A stretch of 64,000 nt of DNA from Paenibacillus sp. FSL R5-0912 (GTDB taxonomy: Bacteria > Bacillota > Bacilli > Paenibacillales > Paenibacillaceae). The position numbers and the translations under genes were made by a program. Under the pieces are notes generated by a model. The model searched no databases. It was given only the letters and a program-made list of their open reading frames with translations, and was not told where the DNA came from. Positions 7,757 through 16,584 of this stretch are shown piece by piece. Numbering within the stretch: position 1 is the first letter of the stretch; each line of letters starts with the position of its first letter. The stretch spans positions 1,116,001-1,180,000 of the forward strand of contig NZ_CP009282.1 in the NCBI RefSeq assembly GCF_000758605.1, written 5' to 3'.

Positions 7757-9655
7757 ATGAAGTTGCCTTCAACTAAAACAGCAGCCGCACTAATTATGCT
7801 GCTGCTCGTAATTTCCATAATCCTGGTTGGCATTGCCATGGAATGGGGCGGACATAAAGAAGTAGCCTTACCGGCATGGCAGCTTAAATGGGAACATGCA
7901 GCTATACATGATATCCAGGAGGCGATGGCTGCTCCTTCCGGGGAGTGGAGGACCGTGCAGGCGCGGGCAGACAAGCCGCAACCGCCTGCAGAAGCGGATT
8001 CAGTCTGGCTGCGGTTTTCTTTGCCGCAGACAGAGGCGAATTCAGCACTCCTGATCGACAAAGTATACGGCGACAGCCTTAAGGCATATATAGACCACCG
8101 GCTCATCTATGATTCCAGTGAGGTGATCAATTACAGCGGCAACAAGGTGCTGATTCCGCTATCCGGGGAGGACAGTGCCAAGCAGCTGTATCTATGGAGT
8201 GCCGGCGGCGGCAGAGATTTCGGCATCGGGGGTAAGGTCAGGGTAGGCAGCTACGACAAGCTGCTGTCCTTCTATGTGAAGCAGGATCTGGTGGATATTG
8301 TCATTGGAGCGGCGCTGATATTTATGGGCGGAGCGCTGATGATCTGTCTGTTCTTCCTTAAACCGGAATTTTTCACAGGCGGATTTTTTCTGATTCTGGT
8401 CATTATATCTTTTGGTGTGCTGCTGATTACGTATTCCCCGTTTCTGCGGCTGATCGTGAACAGCCAGGAGCGGCTTACGGGAATCTGCTTCGATCTGGCG
8501 CTCTTCACACTTTTGCCGGCGTTTACGATCTACTTTGAACAATTATTTGGACCCGGCAAGCGGGGATATACCACCCGGCTGCGCAATGTTCAGCTGGCTT
8601 ACTCCTTGTTCTGCCTGGGGGCGCTTGCTCTGAATGCTGTGCTCTCTTTCCGGCTCGACTATCTGTACTCCTTCCTGACCATCAATGTTACAGGTGTGCT
8701 GATTATGGCGCAGTTTGTTTATTTGCTGTATATGTCGCTGACTTATGCCCTCAGAGGCAATAAAGATGCTGTGATTTTCTCGGTGGGGTTCTCTGTCTTT
8801 GCCTTCCTGTCCCTGAGTGAGCTGCTGATCTATTATTTCTCTTCGGAGAGGTATCATCTGTATTGGTGGAAATGGGGAATGGTTCTGTTCGTTATTTCCC
8901 TGATTGTTATTCTGGGAAGACGGTTTGCGGGGAGTCATGAGCAGGCTTTGGAATACTCCAGGGAACTGGAGAAGTTCAATAATGATCTTCAGCGGTCGGA
9001 GAAAATGGAGATTATCAGTGAACTCGCGGCCTCGGTTGCCCATGAGGTACGGAATCCTCTGCAGGTAACCCGCGGTTTCCTGCAGATTCTGGGAGAACGC
9101 TCCGCACAGAAGGAGAAGGAGTATCTGCAGATGGCCATGGAGGAGCTGGACAGAGCCTCGGTCATCATTACAGACTTTTTGACGTTCGCTAAACCTGGTA
9201 TGGATACGGTAGATGTATTTGAAGTCTCCGGAGAGCTGAAGCATGTGTCAGGTATTCTGGTGCCCCTCGCCAATCTGCAGGGTGGAGCCATTGAACTGCA
9301 TCTGCAGGAGGATCTTCAAGTCTCGGGCAGCCCGGCCAAATTCAAGCAAGCGTTCATTAACCTGATCAAGAATAGCATTGAGTCCTTGCAGGAGGAAGGC
9401 CTGATTGTAGTAACTGCTTGGAAGACAGGCGGACATGTGGTCATCAGTGTGCAGGATAACGGCGAAGGCATGAAGGTCAGTGAGCTGGCCCGGCTCGGTG
9501 AACCGTATTATTCTAATAAGAAGAAGGGAACGGGGCTTGGCCTCATGGTTACTTTCCGGATTATTGAAGCGATGAATGGTTCCATAGAGTTTCAGAGCAG
9601 GAAGAATGAGGGGACAGAGGTTATTGTTAAATTACCAGCTAACGGAAATAATTAG
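7757..9655 (+). CDS. Orphan sensor histidine kinase, 7TM type (first copy)
   Basis: A 632-residue membrane kinase. An N-terminal anchor (about 8-28) is followed by an extracytoplasmic beta-rich region to about residue 170, then six to seven membrane segments (about 180-395), resembling 7TMR-DISM receptors. A short coiled linker (SRELEKFNNDLQRSEKMEIISELAAS) leads to the HisKA domain with H-box AHEVRNPLQ (His429), the N-box NLIKNSIES, G1 DNGEGM and G2 GTGLGL. The catalytic core resembles sporulation kinases (KinA-E) of Bacilli. No response regulator lies nearby, so signalling into a phosphorelay is likely but inferred. A close paralogue follows after 107 bases. Confidence 0.9.
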   Translation: MKLPSTKTAAALIMLLLVISIILVGIAMEWGGHKEVALPAWQLKWEHAAIHDIQEAMAAPSGEWRTVQARADKPQPPAEADSVWLRFSLPQTEANSALLIDKVYGDSLKAYIDHRLIYDSSEVINYSGNKVLIPLSGEDSAKQLYLWSAGGGRDFGIGGKVRVGSYDKLLSFYVKQDLVDIVIGAALIFMGGALMICLFFLKPEFFTGGFFLILVIISFGVLLITYSPFLRLIVNSQERLTGICFDLALFTLLPAFTIYFEQLFGPGKRGYTTRLRNVQLAYSLFCLGALALNAVLSFRLDYLYSFLTINVTGVLIMAQFVYLLYMSLTYALRGNKDAVIFSVGFSVFAFLSLSELLIYYFSSERYHLYWWKWGMVLFVISLIVILGRRFAGSHEQALEYSRELEKFNNDLQRSEKMEIISELAASVAHEVRNPLQVTRGFLQILGERSAQKEKEYLQMAMEELDRASVIITDFLTFAKPGMDTVDVFEVSGELKHVSGILVPLANLQGGAIELHLQEDLQVSGSPAKFKQAFINLIKNSIESLQEEGLIVVTAWKTGGHVVISVQDNGEGMKVSELARLGEPYYSNKKKGTGLGLMVTFRIIEAMNGSIEFQSRKNEGTEVIVKLPANGNN

Positions 9656-9762
9656 GAATTATTTTTGTTTATCCCGTTTTTTTGAAGGGATGGGCGGAGG
9701 GTGAAGCGAAATACTAACATTAACAGAACTTTGTTTCTGAAACTTTCTTCTGAGGTGTTTGC

Positions 9763-11688
9763 ATGTCTTTGATGTTCAAAAGTTTACATATATCGTTGGT
9801 GCTGTTTCTGCTCTCAGTAGCCTGTGGGCCGTTTCTGGTGTCCGCGCAAAGGTACTATCCTGCCAGCGAGATCAGCCATTGGCAGATGAAGTGGCAGGAG
9901 GGGCCGGGAGACAGCGGGCGTAAGATTCCTCTGACGGACACGGAGGGATGGATGGAGATCGAAGCGAGGACTGAGATGCCTCAGCTGCCTTCCGGGGTAT
10001 CCTCCGCCTGGACGAAGATAACACTGCCCTCATATAGCTATGCAGCCCCTTCTGTCTATATTGATGCGATCTATGCCCTGCATGTCAGAGTGTATGTAGA
10101 AGAACGGCTGATTTTCGAGAGTGACCGCAACTTTATCAAGGATAATTATTCACTGCTTGTGCCTCTGGATATGAGGGACAACGGTAAAATAATGTATATT
10201 TGGACGGAAACCCTGAAGGACCGGATCGGAATCAAGGATAAGATCGTGGTCGGTGAGCATAGTGTTCTGATTAAGGATTATATTAAAAATGGACTTATCG
10301 ATGTGATCCTGGGCGGCGCCTTTGTGTTCGTGGCGGTGGTCCTGTTTGTCTGCTCATTTTATCTGAACAAGGAGTACTTCCCGGTAGCAGCTTCTTTAGC
10401 CATAGTGATAGCCTCCACCGGAGTGCTGTCTATTACCTACTCTCCGTTTACATATACCTTCTACAGTTATCTGGGACCGGTCAGCGTGGTGTTCTTTGAC
10501 GTGGCACTGTTGTCGCTGTTGCCTTCACTGACCTTTTTGTTTGAGAAAATATTCGGCGGCGGCAAATTTGGCATCATCCGCTCGTTCCGCAAATTCGAGT
10601 CCTGCTACTCCCTTTTTTGCATCCTCTGTCTGATTGTTAATACGCTCTCCGGCGACAGGATTATAGAATTCTACTATTTTGTCTCGACTAAGATTCTTGG
10701 GATCATCATGATCTTGCAATTCATTCTGCTAATCGCCTGTGTGATCATATTCTCCCTGAAGCGTAATAAGGATGCCATCATTTTTGCCATTGGTTTCGGT
10801 ACTGCGGCATTAACCGGGGTCTCGGAGCTGGTCTGGTATTATGTTAAGGGCGGAAATTATGACCTGTTCTACTGGAAATGGGCGCTGGTTGTATTCATTC
10901 TGTCGCTGATCGTCATCCTGGGCCGGCGGCTGGCACAGAACCATCAGCAGGTGGTGAAATATTCGCGTGAGCTGGAGCTGTTCAACAATGAACTGCAGCG
11001 TTCGGAGAAAATGGAGATTATCAGCGAGCTTGCGGCGTCTGTAGCCCATGAGGTGCGCAACCCGCTTCAGGTTACCCGGGGGTTCCTCCAGCTGCTCAGC
11101 GAGAAGTCGAATGGCGATGAGCGGAGATATCTGTTCATGGCACTCAGTGAACTGGACCGTGCAGCGAGTATTATCACGGATTTCCTGACCTTTGCCAAAC
11201 CGGAGTTTGAGCAGGTTTCCCTGCTTAACGTGAACGATGAATTCAAGCATATCCAGAGCATACTCTTGCCGCTGTGCCATTTAAATGGAGGCAAAATGAT
11301 TCTGGATGTTGAGGATTGCTTATGGGTTAAGGGCAACTCGTCCAAATTCAAGCAGGCGCTGATCAATATTATCAAGAATAGCATCGAATCACTGGGAGAA
11401 GACGGCGCGATCCACCTGCGGGCCTATGGTAAAGGGGATAAAGTATATATTCATATTAAGGATAACGGGGTGGGAATGGAGCCTGCGGTCCTCAGCCGGC
11501 TGGGTGAACCGTATTTCTCTTCCAACAAAACAAAAGGTACGGGTCTTGGACTGATGGTTACCTTCCGTATTATCGAGGCGATGGAGGGTGAAATCCGCTT
11601 CATGAGCAAAAAAGGAGCCGGAACCGAATCCATCACCATTCTGCCGCGTGCAGAAGGTCCGGATGATTCCAACTCCCTATTAGCTTAA
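9763..11688 (+). CDS. Orphan sensor histidine kinase, 7TM type (second copy)
   Basis: A 641-residue paralogue of the preceding kinase with the same architecture: signal/anchor at the N terminus, sensory beta-rich region containing the shared W-Q-M/L-K-W motif, about seven membrane segments, then HisKA and HATPase_c. The phosphoacceptor is again His429 in AHEVRNPLQ, with N-box NIIKNSIES, G1 DNGVGM and G2 GTGLGL. Divergence is highest in the extracytoplasmic part, suggesting different signals feeding the same partner. GAGGTG precedes the ATG at 9763. No cognate regulator is present. The gene is convergent with the NHLP peptide gene, ending 15 bases from it. Confidence 0.9.
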   Translation: MSLMFKSLHISLVLFLLSVACGPFLVSAQRYYPASEISHWQMKWQEGPGDSGRKIPLTDTEGWMEIEARTEMPQLPSGVSSAWTKITLPSYSYAAPSVYIDAIYALHVRVYVEERLIFESDRNFIKDNYSLLVPLDMRDNGKIMYIWTETLKDRIGIKDKIVVGEHSVLIKDYIKNGLIDVILGGAFVFVAVVLFVCSFYLNKEYFPVAASLAIVIASTGVLSITYSPFTYTFYSYLGPVSVVFFDVALLSLLPSLTFLFEKIFGGGKFGIIRSFRKFESCYSLFCILCLIVNTLSGDRIIEFYYFVSTKILGIIMILQFILLIACVIIFSLKRNKDAIIFAIGFGTAALTGVSELVWYYVKGGNYDLFYWKWALVVFILSLIVILGRRLAQNHQQVVKYSRELELFNNELQRSEKMEIISELAASVAHEVRNPLQVTRGFLQLLSEKSNGDERRYLFMALSELDRAASIITDFLTFAKPEFEQVSLLNVNDEFKHIQSILLPLCHLNGGKMILDVEDCLWVKGNSSKFKQALINIIKNSIESLGEDGAIHLRAYGKGDKVYIHIKDNGVGMEPAVLSRLGEPYFSSNKTKGTGLGLMVTFRIIEAMEGEIRFMSKKGAGTESITILPRAEGPDDSNSLLA

Positions 11689-11703
11689 TTTCATTAATGA
11701 AAG

Positions 11704-11943
11704 TTACCAGATGCCGAGCGCAGAGACATTAGTCTTCATCATTCCGGAAGCCGGACTCGGAGGAATAACGAGATAGAACTCATTGGAGCCTTCCTCTACT
11801 GTCTTCAGTGTAATGTTATCAGGAAGGGTAATGCCGAGCACTTCTTTGAGGGCTGCTTTCGGATCTGTGAGTAGTCTCTGTTTGAAACTTGGATCTTCCC
11901 AGGCCTTCTGAATCACTTGATTCTTAAGAATTGCGTCTGACAA
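11704..11943 (-). CDS. NHLP-leader peptide (putative RiPP precursor)
   Basis: A 79-residue peptide. Residues about 14-62 match the nitrile-hydratase-alpha-like leader pattern: WEDPSFKQRLLTDP, then AALKEVLGI, LPDNITLKTVEE and YLVIPP. NHLP leaders are recognised by peptide-modifying enzymes in RiPP pathways. The part after the leader is short (about 17 residues, SPASG to LGIW) and has no Cys, so azole or lanthionine formation from Cys is not possible. The TTG start at 11943 is chosen because AAAGGG sits about nine bases upstream; a GTG at 11952 would overlap that site. Upstream on the same strand is an isoprenoid-synthase-like gene. Confidence 0.8.
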   Translation of the reverse strand: MSDAILKNQVIQKAWEDPSFKQRLLTDPKAALKEVLGITLPDNITLKTVEEGSNEFYLVIPPSPASGMMKTNVSALGIW

Positions 11944-12026
11944 TACAATCACCCTTTCAAAATGGTTATATTTTCCTGATAAGCATAACATAGGCCAATC
12001 TATAATTCTATTGCTTTTTGTATATT

Positions 12027-12965
12027 TTATAAAATATTCATATTTTTGGTTAACCAATAATTGAGCCCTCCGCTTTGCAATAATTGCTTCTCGGCTTCGA
12101 TCGCTGCGGCCATATGCTGCAGGTTCTTCACCAGCACCTGATGGAAGGATAGCAGATGGGGAAGCTCCAGCGTGAAGGCTTCAAGTGTGCTGTGATTAAC
12201 CAGAGCTGTCCCTGCATACGTAGCAAGTCCGCCTGTTGTAAAAATAAAATCCTTCACCGATGATTTAGTGAGCGGTACTCCGTCATCCTCCCCATAGCAG
12301 CGTGCCAGAGATAGCAGGCAATTGTAATTTCCCTCCTCCAAATCCTGTTCCCAATCCTCATAGTCGTCAAGCATCTGCAAGGTCAGCAGTACGCCATGAA
12401 TCATCTCTTCGGCTTCGGTTATCAGGTGGGCTTGGTCTGAGAGCAGCAGTGCCGCCGTGCTGGTAAGCTTAAGCGGACTGGCTTTATGGGAGATGCGGAG
12501 GCGATCCCTCAGGAAATAATCTCCGCCGGCTTCACCGCTTACACTGTCTGCCCACTCCGAGATATAACGGCCAAAGTATGACCAGAACGGGGAATCTGCC
12601 GGGAACAGCGGACGGTAAATATTCAGAAACTCGACATAGAGCAGATTGGCCAGCGGCAGTGCCTGTGCAGCGGAGAGCTCATTACTGTCCATCAGATCAT
12701 CCTGGAGGAAAAAGTAGAGCATAAAGAAGACATTGCCGACCGACATTTGACGGGTCAGGGGGATACTCAGGCCGCATCTGTCTTGCAGCCAGAAGGGGAG
12801 AAGATAACATATGTAATTTTTGTGGCTTCCTGCCCTAAATACGTTAAACTGATCAAGATAGGCCAGGCCTTGAGCATTAAGCGGTTCGGGAAACGCTGAG
12901 ATAACCGTGCAGCTCTCCTGAAAAACCAGGCGGAGCTCGTCCTCGTAATCATGAAGCCAATCCAT
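12027..12965 (-). CDS. Class I isoprenoid-synthase-like protein
   Basis: A 312-residue, all-helical protein with both metal-binding motifs of the trans-isoprenyl diphosphate synthase fold: DDLMD at 89-93 and DDYEDWEQD at 200-208, followed by EGNYN. The overall similarity to known polyprenyl synthases is low, so the substrate and even catalysis are uncertain; a terpene synthase or prenyltransferase are both possible. ATG 12965 is chosen because AGGAG is seven bases upstream, overlapping an alternative TTG at 12986. It is followed after 83 bases by the NHLP peptide gene on the same strand, and is divergent from an oxidoreductase gene. Confidence 0.78.
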   Translation of the reverse strand: MDWLHDYEDELRLVFQESCTVISAFPEPLNAQGLAYLDQFNVFRAGSHKNYICYLLPFWLQDRCGLSIPLTRQMSVGNVFFMLYFFLQDDLMDSNELSAAQALPLANLLYVEFLNIYRPLFPADSPFWSYFGRYISEWADSVSGEAGGDYFLRDRLRISHKASPLKLTSTAALLLSDQAHLITEAEEMIHGVLLTLQMLDDYEDWEQDLEEGNYNCLLSLARCYGEDDGVPLTKSSVKDFIFTTGGLATYAGTALVNHSTLEAFTLELPHLLSFHQVLVKNLQHMAAAIEAEKQLLQSGGLNYWLTKNMNIL

Positions 12966-13185
12966 GGGCTTGTCTCCTGTCAACAATGTATTGTTCTTCT
13001 ACTATTAGGAAAAAAGTGGGTATTTGTCATGATTATAGTCCTAGATTCAGCCTATTTCAATCCAATTTTGGAAATGAGGTCTCTGGGGTCTAACGGACTA
13101 CTTAACCGGAGAAATTCCAGACCGGGAGAAGGCTGGAACAACGGAATAACATTATGTGAGCACTGCAGAAAGGAAGAAGTTAAGC

Positions 13186-14262
13186 ATGGATATTATCAGG
13201 TTCGGACTGGTGGGCGGAGGCTGGCGGGCTGAATTCTATCTGCGGATCGTCAGGGCACTTCCGGAGCGCTTTGCCGTAGGGGCAATGTACGTCCGGAATA
13301 AGGATAAAGCGGAAGCATTGAAGAGAATCTGGGGAGTAGAAGTATATACTTCCATCGATAAGTTTATAGAAGCAGGTGGCTATTCCTTTGCAGTCATCTG
13401 TCTGAAGCGGGAGATCAGTAAAGACTACATTATTAGACTGGCGGCGGAAGGAATTCCGCTCCTGGCGGAAACCCCGCCGGCGCCGGATCTGGAACAGCTC
13501 ACTCAGCTATGGAAAGCGCTGGACCGTTCAGCCGTTATCCAGATAGCCGAGCAGTATATGTTCCAGCCGATGCATGCAGCCCGGATCAGGCTGGCCCGCT
13601 CAGGACGCCTCGGGACAATCAGTCAGGCTCAGGTGTCAGCGGCCCATGGATATCACGGGATCAGCCTGATCCGGCAACTGCTGGATCTCCGCTTCGAGAA
13701 TGTGAGTATCCGTGCACAGCGTTTCGGTTCTTCTATTATTAACGGCCCGCAGCGCAGCGGGCCTCCGGCTGCCGAGGAGCTGGTGCAGACCGAGCAAACG
13801 CTGGCTACCCTCGATTTCGGCGGCAAGCTGGGGGTCTATGATTTCACCCGTGACCAGTATTTCTCCTGGATTCGCGCTGGCCGCGTGCTCGTCCGTGGGG
13901 AACGTGGAGAGATGATGAACGATGAGATATCCTGGCTGCAGAGCTATGACACTCCAGTCTACAGCCAGCTGCGCCGGATCGATGCCGGCCACGGCGGGAA
14001 CCTGGAGGGCTTATATCTCAGGGGAATTATGGGGGACGGGGAGTGGCTGTACCGCAATCCCTTTATTCCTGCCCGGCTAACGGAAGAAGAAATTGCTATC
14101 GCGGAGAGTCTGTACAGAATGCAGCGGCATGTAGAGGGAGGTCCTTCCGTCTACAGCCTGGCCGAAGGCAGCCAGGATCAGTATCTGGCGCTGCTGATGG
14201 AGCAGGCAGCGGCAAGCGGGGAGACCGTCATTTCAACTACTCAGCCTTGGGCGGCGGAGTGA
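13186..14262 (+). CDS. Gfo/Idh/MocA family oxidoreductase
   Basis: A 358-residue NAD(P)-dependent dehydrogenase of the sugar/inositol type. The Rossmann motif GLVGGGW lies at residues 7-13 and the family's E-x-P motif appears as AETPPAP near residue 95. ATG 13186 follows AAAGGAAG; a GTG 30 bases earlier is less well placed. The substrate is not evident. The neighbouring GH20 hexosaminidase suggests amino-sugar or glycoside use, but this gene is on the opposite strand, so the link is weak. Confidence 0.88.
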   Translation: MDIIRFGLVGGGWRAEFYLRIVRALPERFAVGAMYVRNKDKAEALKRIWGVEVYTSIDKFIEAGGYSFAVICLKREISKDYIIRLAAEGIPLLAETPPAPDLEQLTQLWKALDRSAVIQIAEQYMFQPMHAARIRLARSGRLGTISQAQVSAAHGYHGISLIRQLLDLRFENVSIRAQRFGSSIINGPQRSGPPAAEELVQTEQTLATLDFGGKLGVYDFTRDQYFSWIRAGRVLVRGERGEMMNDEISWLQSYDTPVYSQLRRIDAGHGGNLEGLYLRGIMGDGEWLYRNPFIPARLTEEEIAIAESLYRMQRHVEGGPSVYSLAEGSQDQYLALLMEQAAASGETVISTTQPWAAE

Positions 14263-14329
14263 CCAACTGGCGGGTGGCGGATGGAAGAGCGGAGCAGGGA
14301 GTATCAGTATCAGGGAAGTGCCGGATGTA

Positions 14330-14373
14330 GTGAAAAAACGAGTCCCTATCCACAAAAGTGGATAGGGACTCGT
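14330..14373 (-). terminator. Strong terminator, minus strand (hexosaminidase side)
   Basis: A perfect 16-base stem (ACGAGTCCCTATCCAC with its complement) around a four-base loop. The T-run (CGTTTTTTCA) follows it only on the minus strand, so it probably ends the GH20 transcript; it may also stop plus-strand transcription weakly. Confidence 0.85.
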
Positions 14374-14568
14374 CTGCTTAGAGATACTAAAGGGTTGGGT
14401 ACCGCAACCGCAATGCAGTGCAACTTCGCTCAGAATTCCTGCACGAAATACAACATTCTTCGAGATATAGAACCCTTAACCGGAAATTGTCTCATTCTTA
14501 CAACATTTTTTTTGCGCTTACCTGTTCTGATCACACCAAGCGAGTGTATAGTCCTGGGACTAACTCTA
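14374..14568. other. Intergenic, no recognisable feature
   Basis: Between the hairpin at 14373 and the GH20 stop codon I see no gene with a ribosome site and no clear regulatory element. Confidence 0.6.
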
Positions 14569-16500
14569 TTATTGTACTTCAGCTTCACTGAGCCTGGCTG
14601 CAAGCGCAACATACTCTCCGCGCAGGCGGACTAGCTTCGACACACTTTGCTCCAGGCCGCCGAGCCGGTTGCGCCGGGTCCATAGCTGCCGGTAATGATG
14701 AAGCAGGAGGTCCAGATCATGGATCAGCTCCTGAACGAGTGTCGCATCAATCTGCGGCGTTGCCCCGGCCATTTGTTTCTTAAGCCGGGTCAGCTGCACG
14801 GCATGCTTCACGAAGTGAACCCCGTTGCTTAGCTCTTCTGCGACTAGACCGGCATCATCGCATTCCAGGGCGAGCCCTTCAAGCTTGGCTTCTATGCCGG
14901 CGATGTAATGCTCAAGCTGCTGAAGCTGCTCTCCGGTCAGCTTCTCTGCCAGATGCACATGATCCAGACTGCTGCGCAGCAGCATGGACATTTCCGTATC
15001 ATTCGGGCGGAGGGTTCCGGATTCGAAGGTGTAGTAATTACCGAGATCGAGCAGTAATTGCCCGATGGCTCCGGAGCGGTCATGGAAGATGGATGTGTTC
15101 AGGTATCCGGCAACATCCGCTTCAAGATTGCCCTCCACATGCCAGGCCAGTGCAGCCCCGTATACCAATCCGGCGTAGCTGACCGGCAGATGCTGCCAGT
15201 GGCCGAAATCGCCCCAATCTGTAATCAGGTAGCCGATTGCACCATTACGTTTGCCGTGGACTGCCGCACTGCGCAGATTAGCCAGCATATTGTCGGTCCG
15301 TCCGGTAAGTGAATTCCAGGAGCTGGTTCCCGGACAGACATAGAACGGAATCTCTGCTTCACGGAATTTCAGGGTATCCGCTTCGAAAGGATGAGCGGCG
15401 CTATAGCCCCATTCCATGGCGATAATATCCTTCGGCAGGCGGGGAATCAGCTCCGGATGCTGGATAATGATATCACCCCAGAACTGCATGGTTTTACCGC
15501 GCTCCGTAACGAGCCCGTGGATTTTCTCCAGGAAAGAGAGATAGAGCTCGCCTTTACCTTCGGAGTCGGCCTTCGCTTTGCTTTTGCCAAGCCCCAGTTC
15601 ATAGGTCTCGTCACATCCGACATTGAATAGCTGCGAATGGAAGTAAGGAAGAAGGTCATCATACATTGCGCCCAGAAGCTTCAGTACTTGCGGATCTTCC
15701 GTATCGAAGGTTCCGGGATGCATAAACAGCCCATTGGGATACAGATCACTGTCATACATATGATCAGGGAGCATGAAGCCTTCGGGAATTTCGGCCAGAC
15801 TATTGAATTCAGGACGGGTCAGCCAGCCCTCCATGTGGCCGAAGCTGTTCTGGTTAGGCACCAGCTCAATATATCGCTCACGGCAGTAGGCATCCAGCAG
15901 CAGAATTTCCTCACCGGTAATGGGCGTTTCCAGCTCCCAGACCTGCGGGAAAGACTCATAGGCAAATGGAACTCCTTCTATATATAGCTGTAACTGATTC
16001 AGCTTCAGATCGGACATCAGATCAATGATCCGGTACAGGGTCTCCAGCTTGGGGATTTTGTTGCGGCTGATATCGATCATGAGTCCTCTGGCGGCAAAAT
16101 CCGGCTGATCACGGATAACCAGCTGGGGAATACTTCTGCCATATTGCTCCAGCAGCTGCTTCAGCGTTCCGACCGCATAATAAGCGCCCTCCGGGGAGCC
16201 ATAGGCAACGGTGATTCCGTGTTCATCAATGTGAATCTCGTAGGCTCCGGCCGTCAGCAGGGCATTATAGCTGAAGGTAAAGGCGGAAACAGTGGAGGGG
16301 CGTATCCCCACCGACAGAGACAGACGGAGCTGAACCGCCTGTAAAGTAATCTGTTGAAGCTTGCGGGCTGCCGGGAGTGCGGTTTGATTCCTCTCACCGG
16401 CCAGAACAATGCTCCCCCTGGCCGGAAGGAGAAACAGGCCCTGGGATACTGAGACCTGCTGGGGGTAAGGGAGCAGCTGTAAATTACGGATTTCAGGCAT
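14569..16500 (-). CDS. GH20 beta-N-acetylhexosaminidase
   Basis: A 643-residue glycoside hydrolase family 20 enzyme that would release terminal GlcNAc/GalNAc by substrate-assisted catalysis. An N-terminal GH20b-like domain (about 1-130) precedes the barrel, which begins at FAARGLMIDISRNKIP. The catalytic Asp-Glu pair is Asp297-Glu298 in NVGCDETYELG. No signal peptide is visible, so it is probably cytoplasmic and acts on imported oligosaccharides. AGAGGTG lies eight bases before the ATG. A divergent AraC-family regulator is 84 bases away and is a plausible local regulator. Confidence 0.92.
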   Translation of the reverse strand: MPEIRNLQLLPYPQQVSVSQGLFLLPARGSIVLAGERNQTALPAARKLQQITLQAVQLRLSLSVGIRPSTVSAFTFSYNALLTAGAYEIHIDEHGITVAYGSPEGAYYAVGTLKQLLEQYGRSIPQLVIRDQPDFAARGLMIDISRNKIPKLETLYRIIDLMSDLKLNQLQLYIEGVPFAYESFPQVWELETPITGEEILLLDAYCRERYIELVPNQNSFGHMEGWLTRPEFNSLAEIPEGFMLPDHMYDSDLYPNGLFMHPGTFDTEDPQVLKLLGAMYDDLLPYFHSQLFNVGCDETYELGLGKSKAKADSEGKGELYLSFLEKIHGLVTERGKTMQFWGDIIIQHPELIPRLPKDIIAMEWGYSAAHPFEADTLKFREAEIPFYVCPGTSSWNSLTGRTDNMLANLRSAAVHGKRNGAIGYLITDWGDFGHWQHLPVSYAGLVYGAALAWHVEGNLEADVAGYLNTSIFHDRSGAIGQLLLDLGNYYTFESGTLRPNDTEMSMLLRSSLDHVHLAEKLTGEQLQQLEHYIAGIEAKLEGLALECDDAGLVAEELSNGVHFVKHAVQLTRLKKQMAGATPQIDATLVQELIHDLDLLLHHYRQLWTRRNRLGGLEQSVSKLVRLRGEYVALAARLSEAEVQ

Positions 16501-16584
16501 AGCGTGGACACCTCTTATTCATGTAGAATATGATCATCTTCATAACAACCATATCACTCCTAAACAGGTGGAGGAATGCAATGT

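Noticed and set aside
9656..9762. ATCCC/GGGAT hairpin near 9673-9693 as a terminator
   Set aside because: The T-run is in the loop and not after the stem, so it does not fit Rho-independent termination.
12951..13232. 93-codon plus-strand frame
   Set aside because: It starts inside the isoprenoid-synthase-like gene on the other strand and runs into the oxidoreductase gene; no ribosome site.
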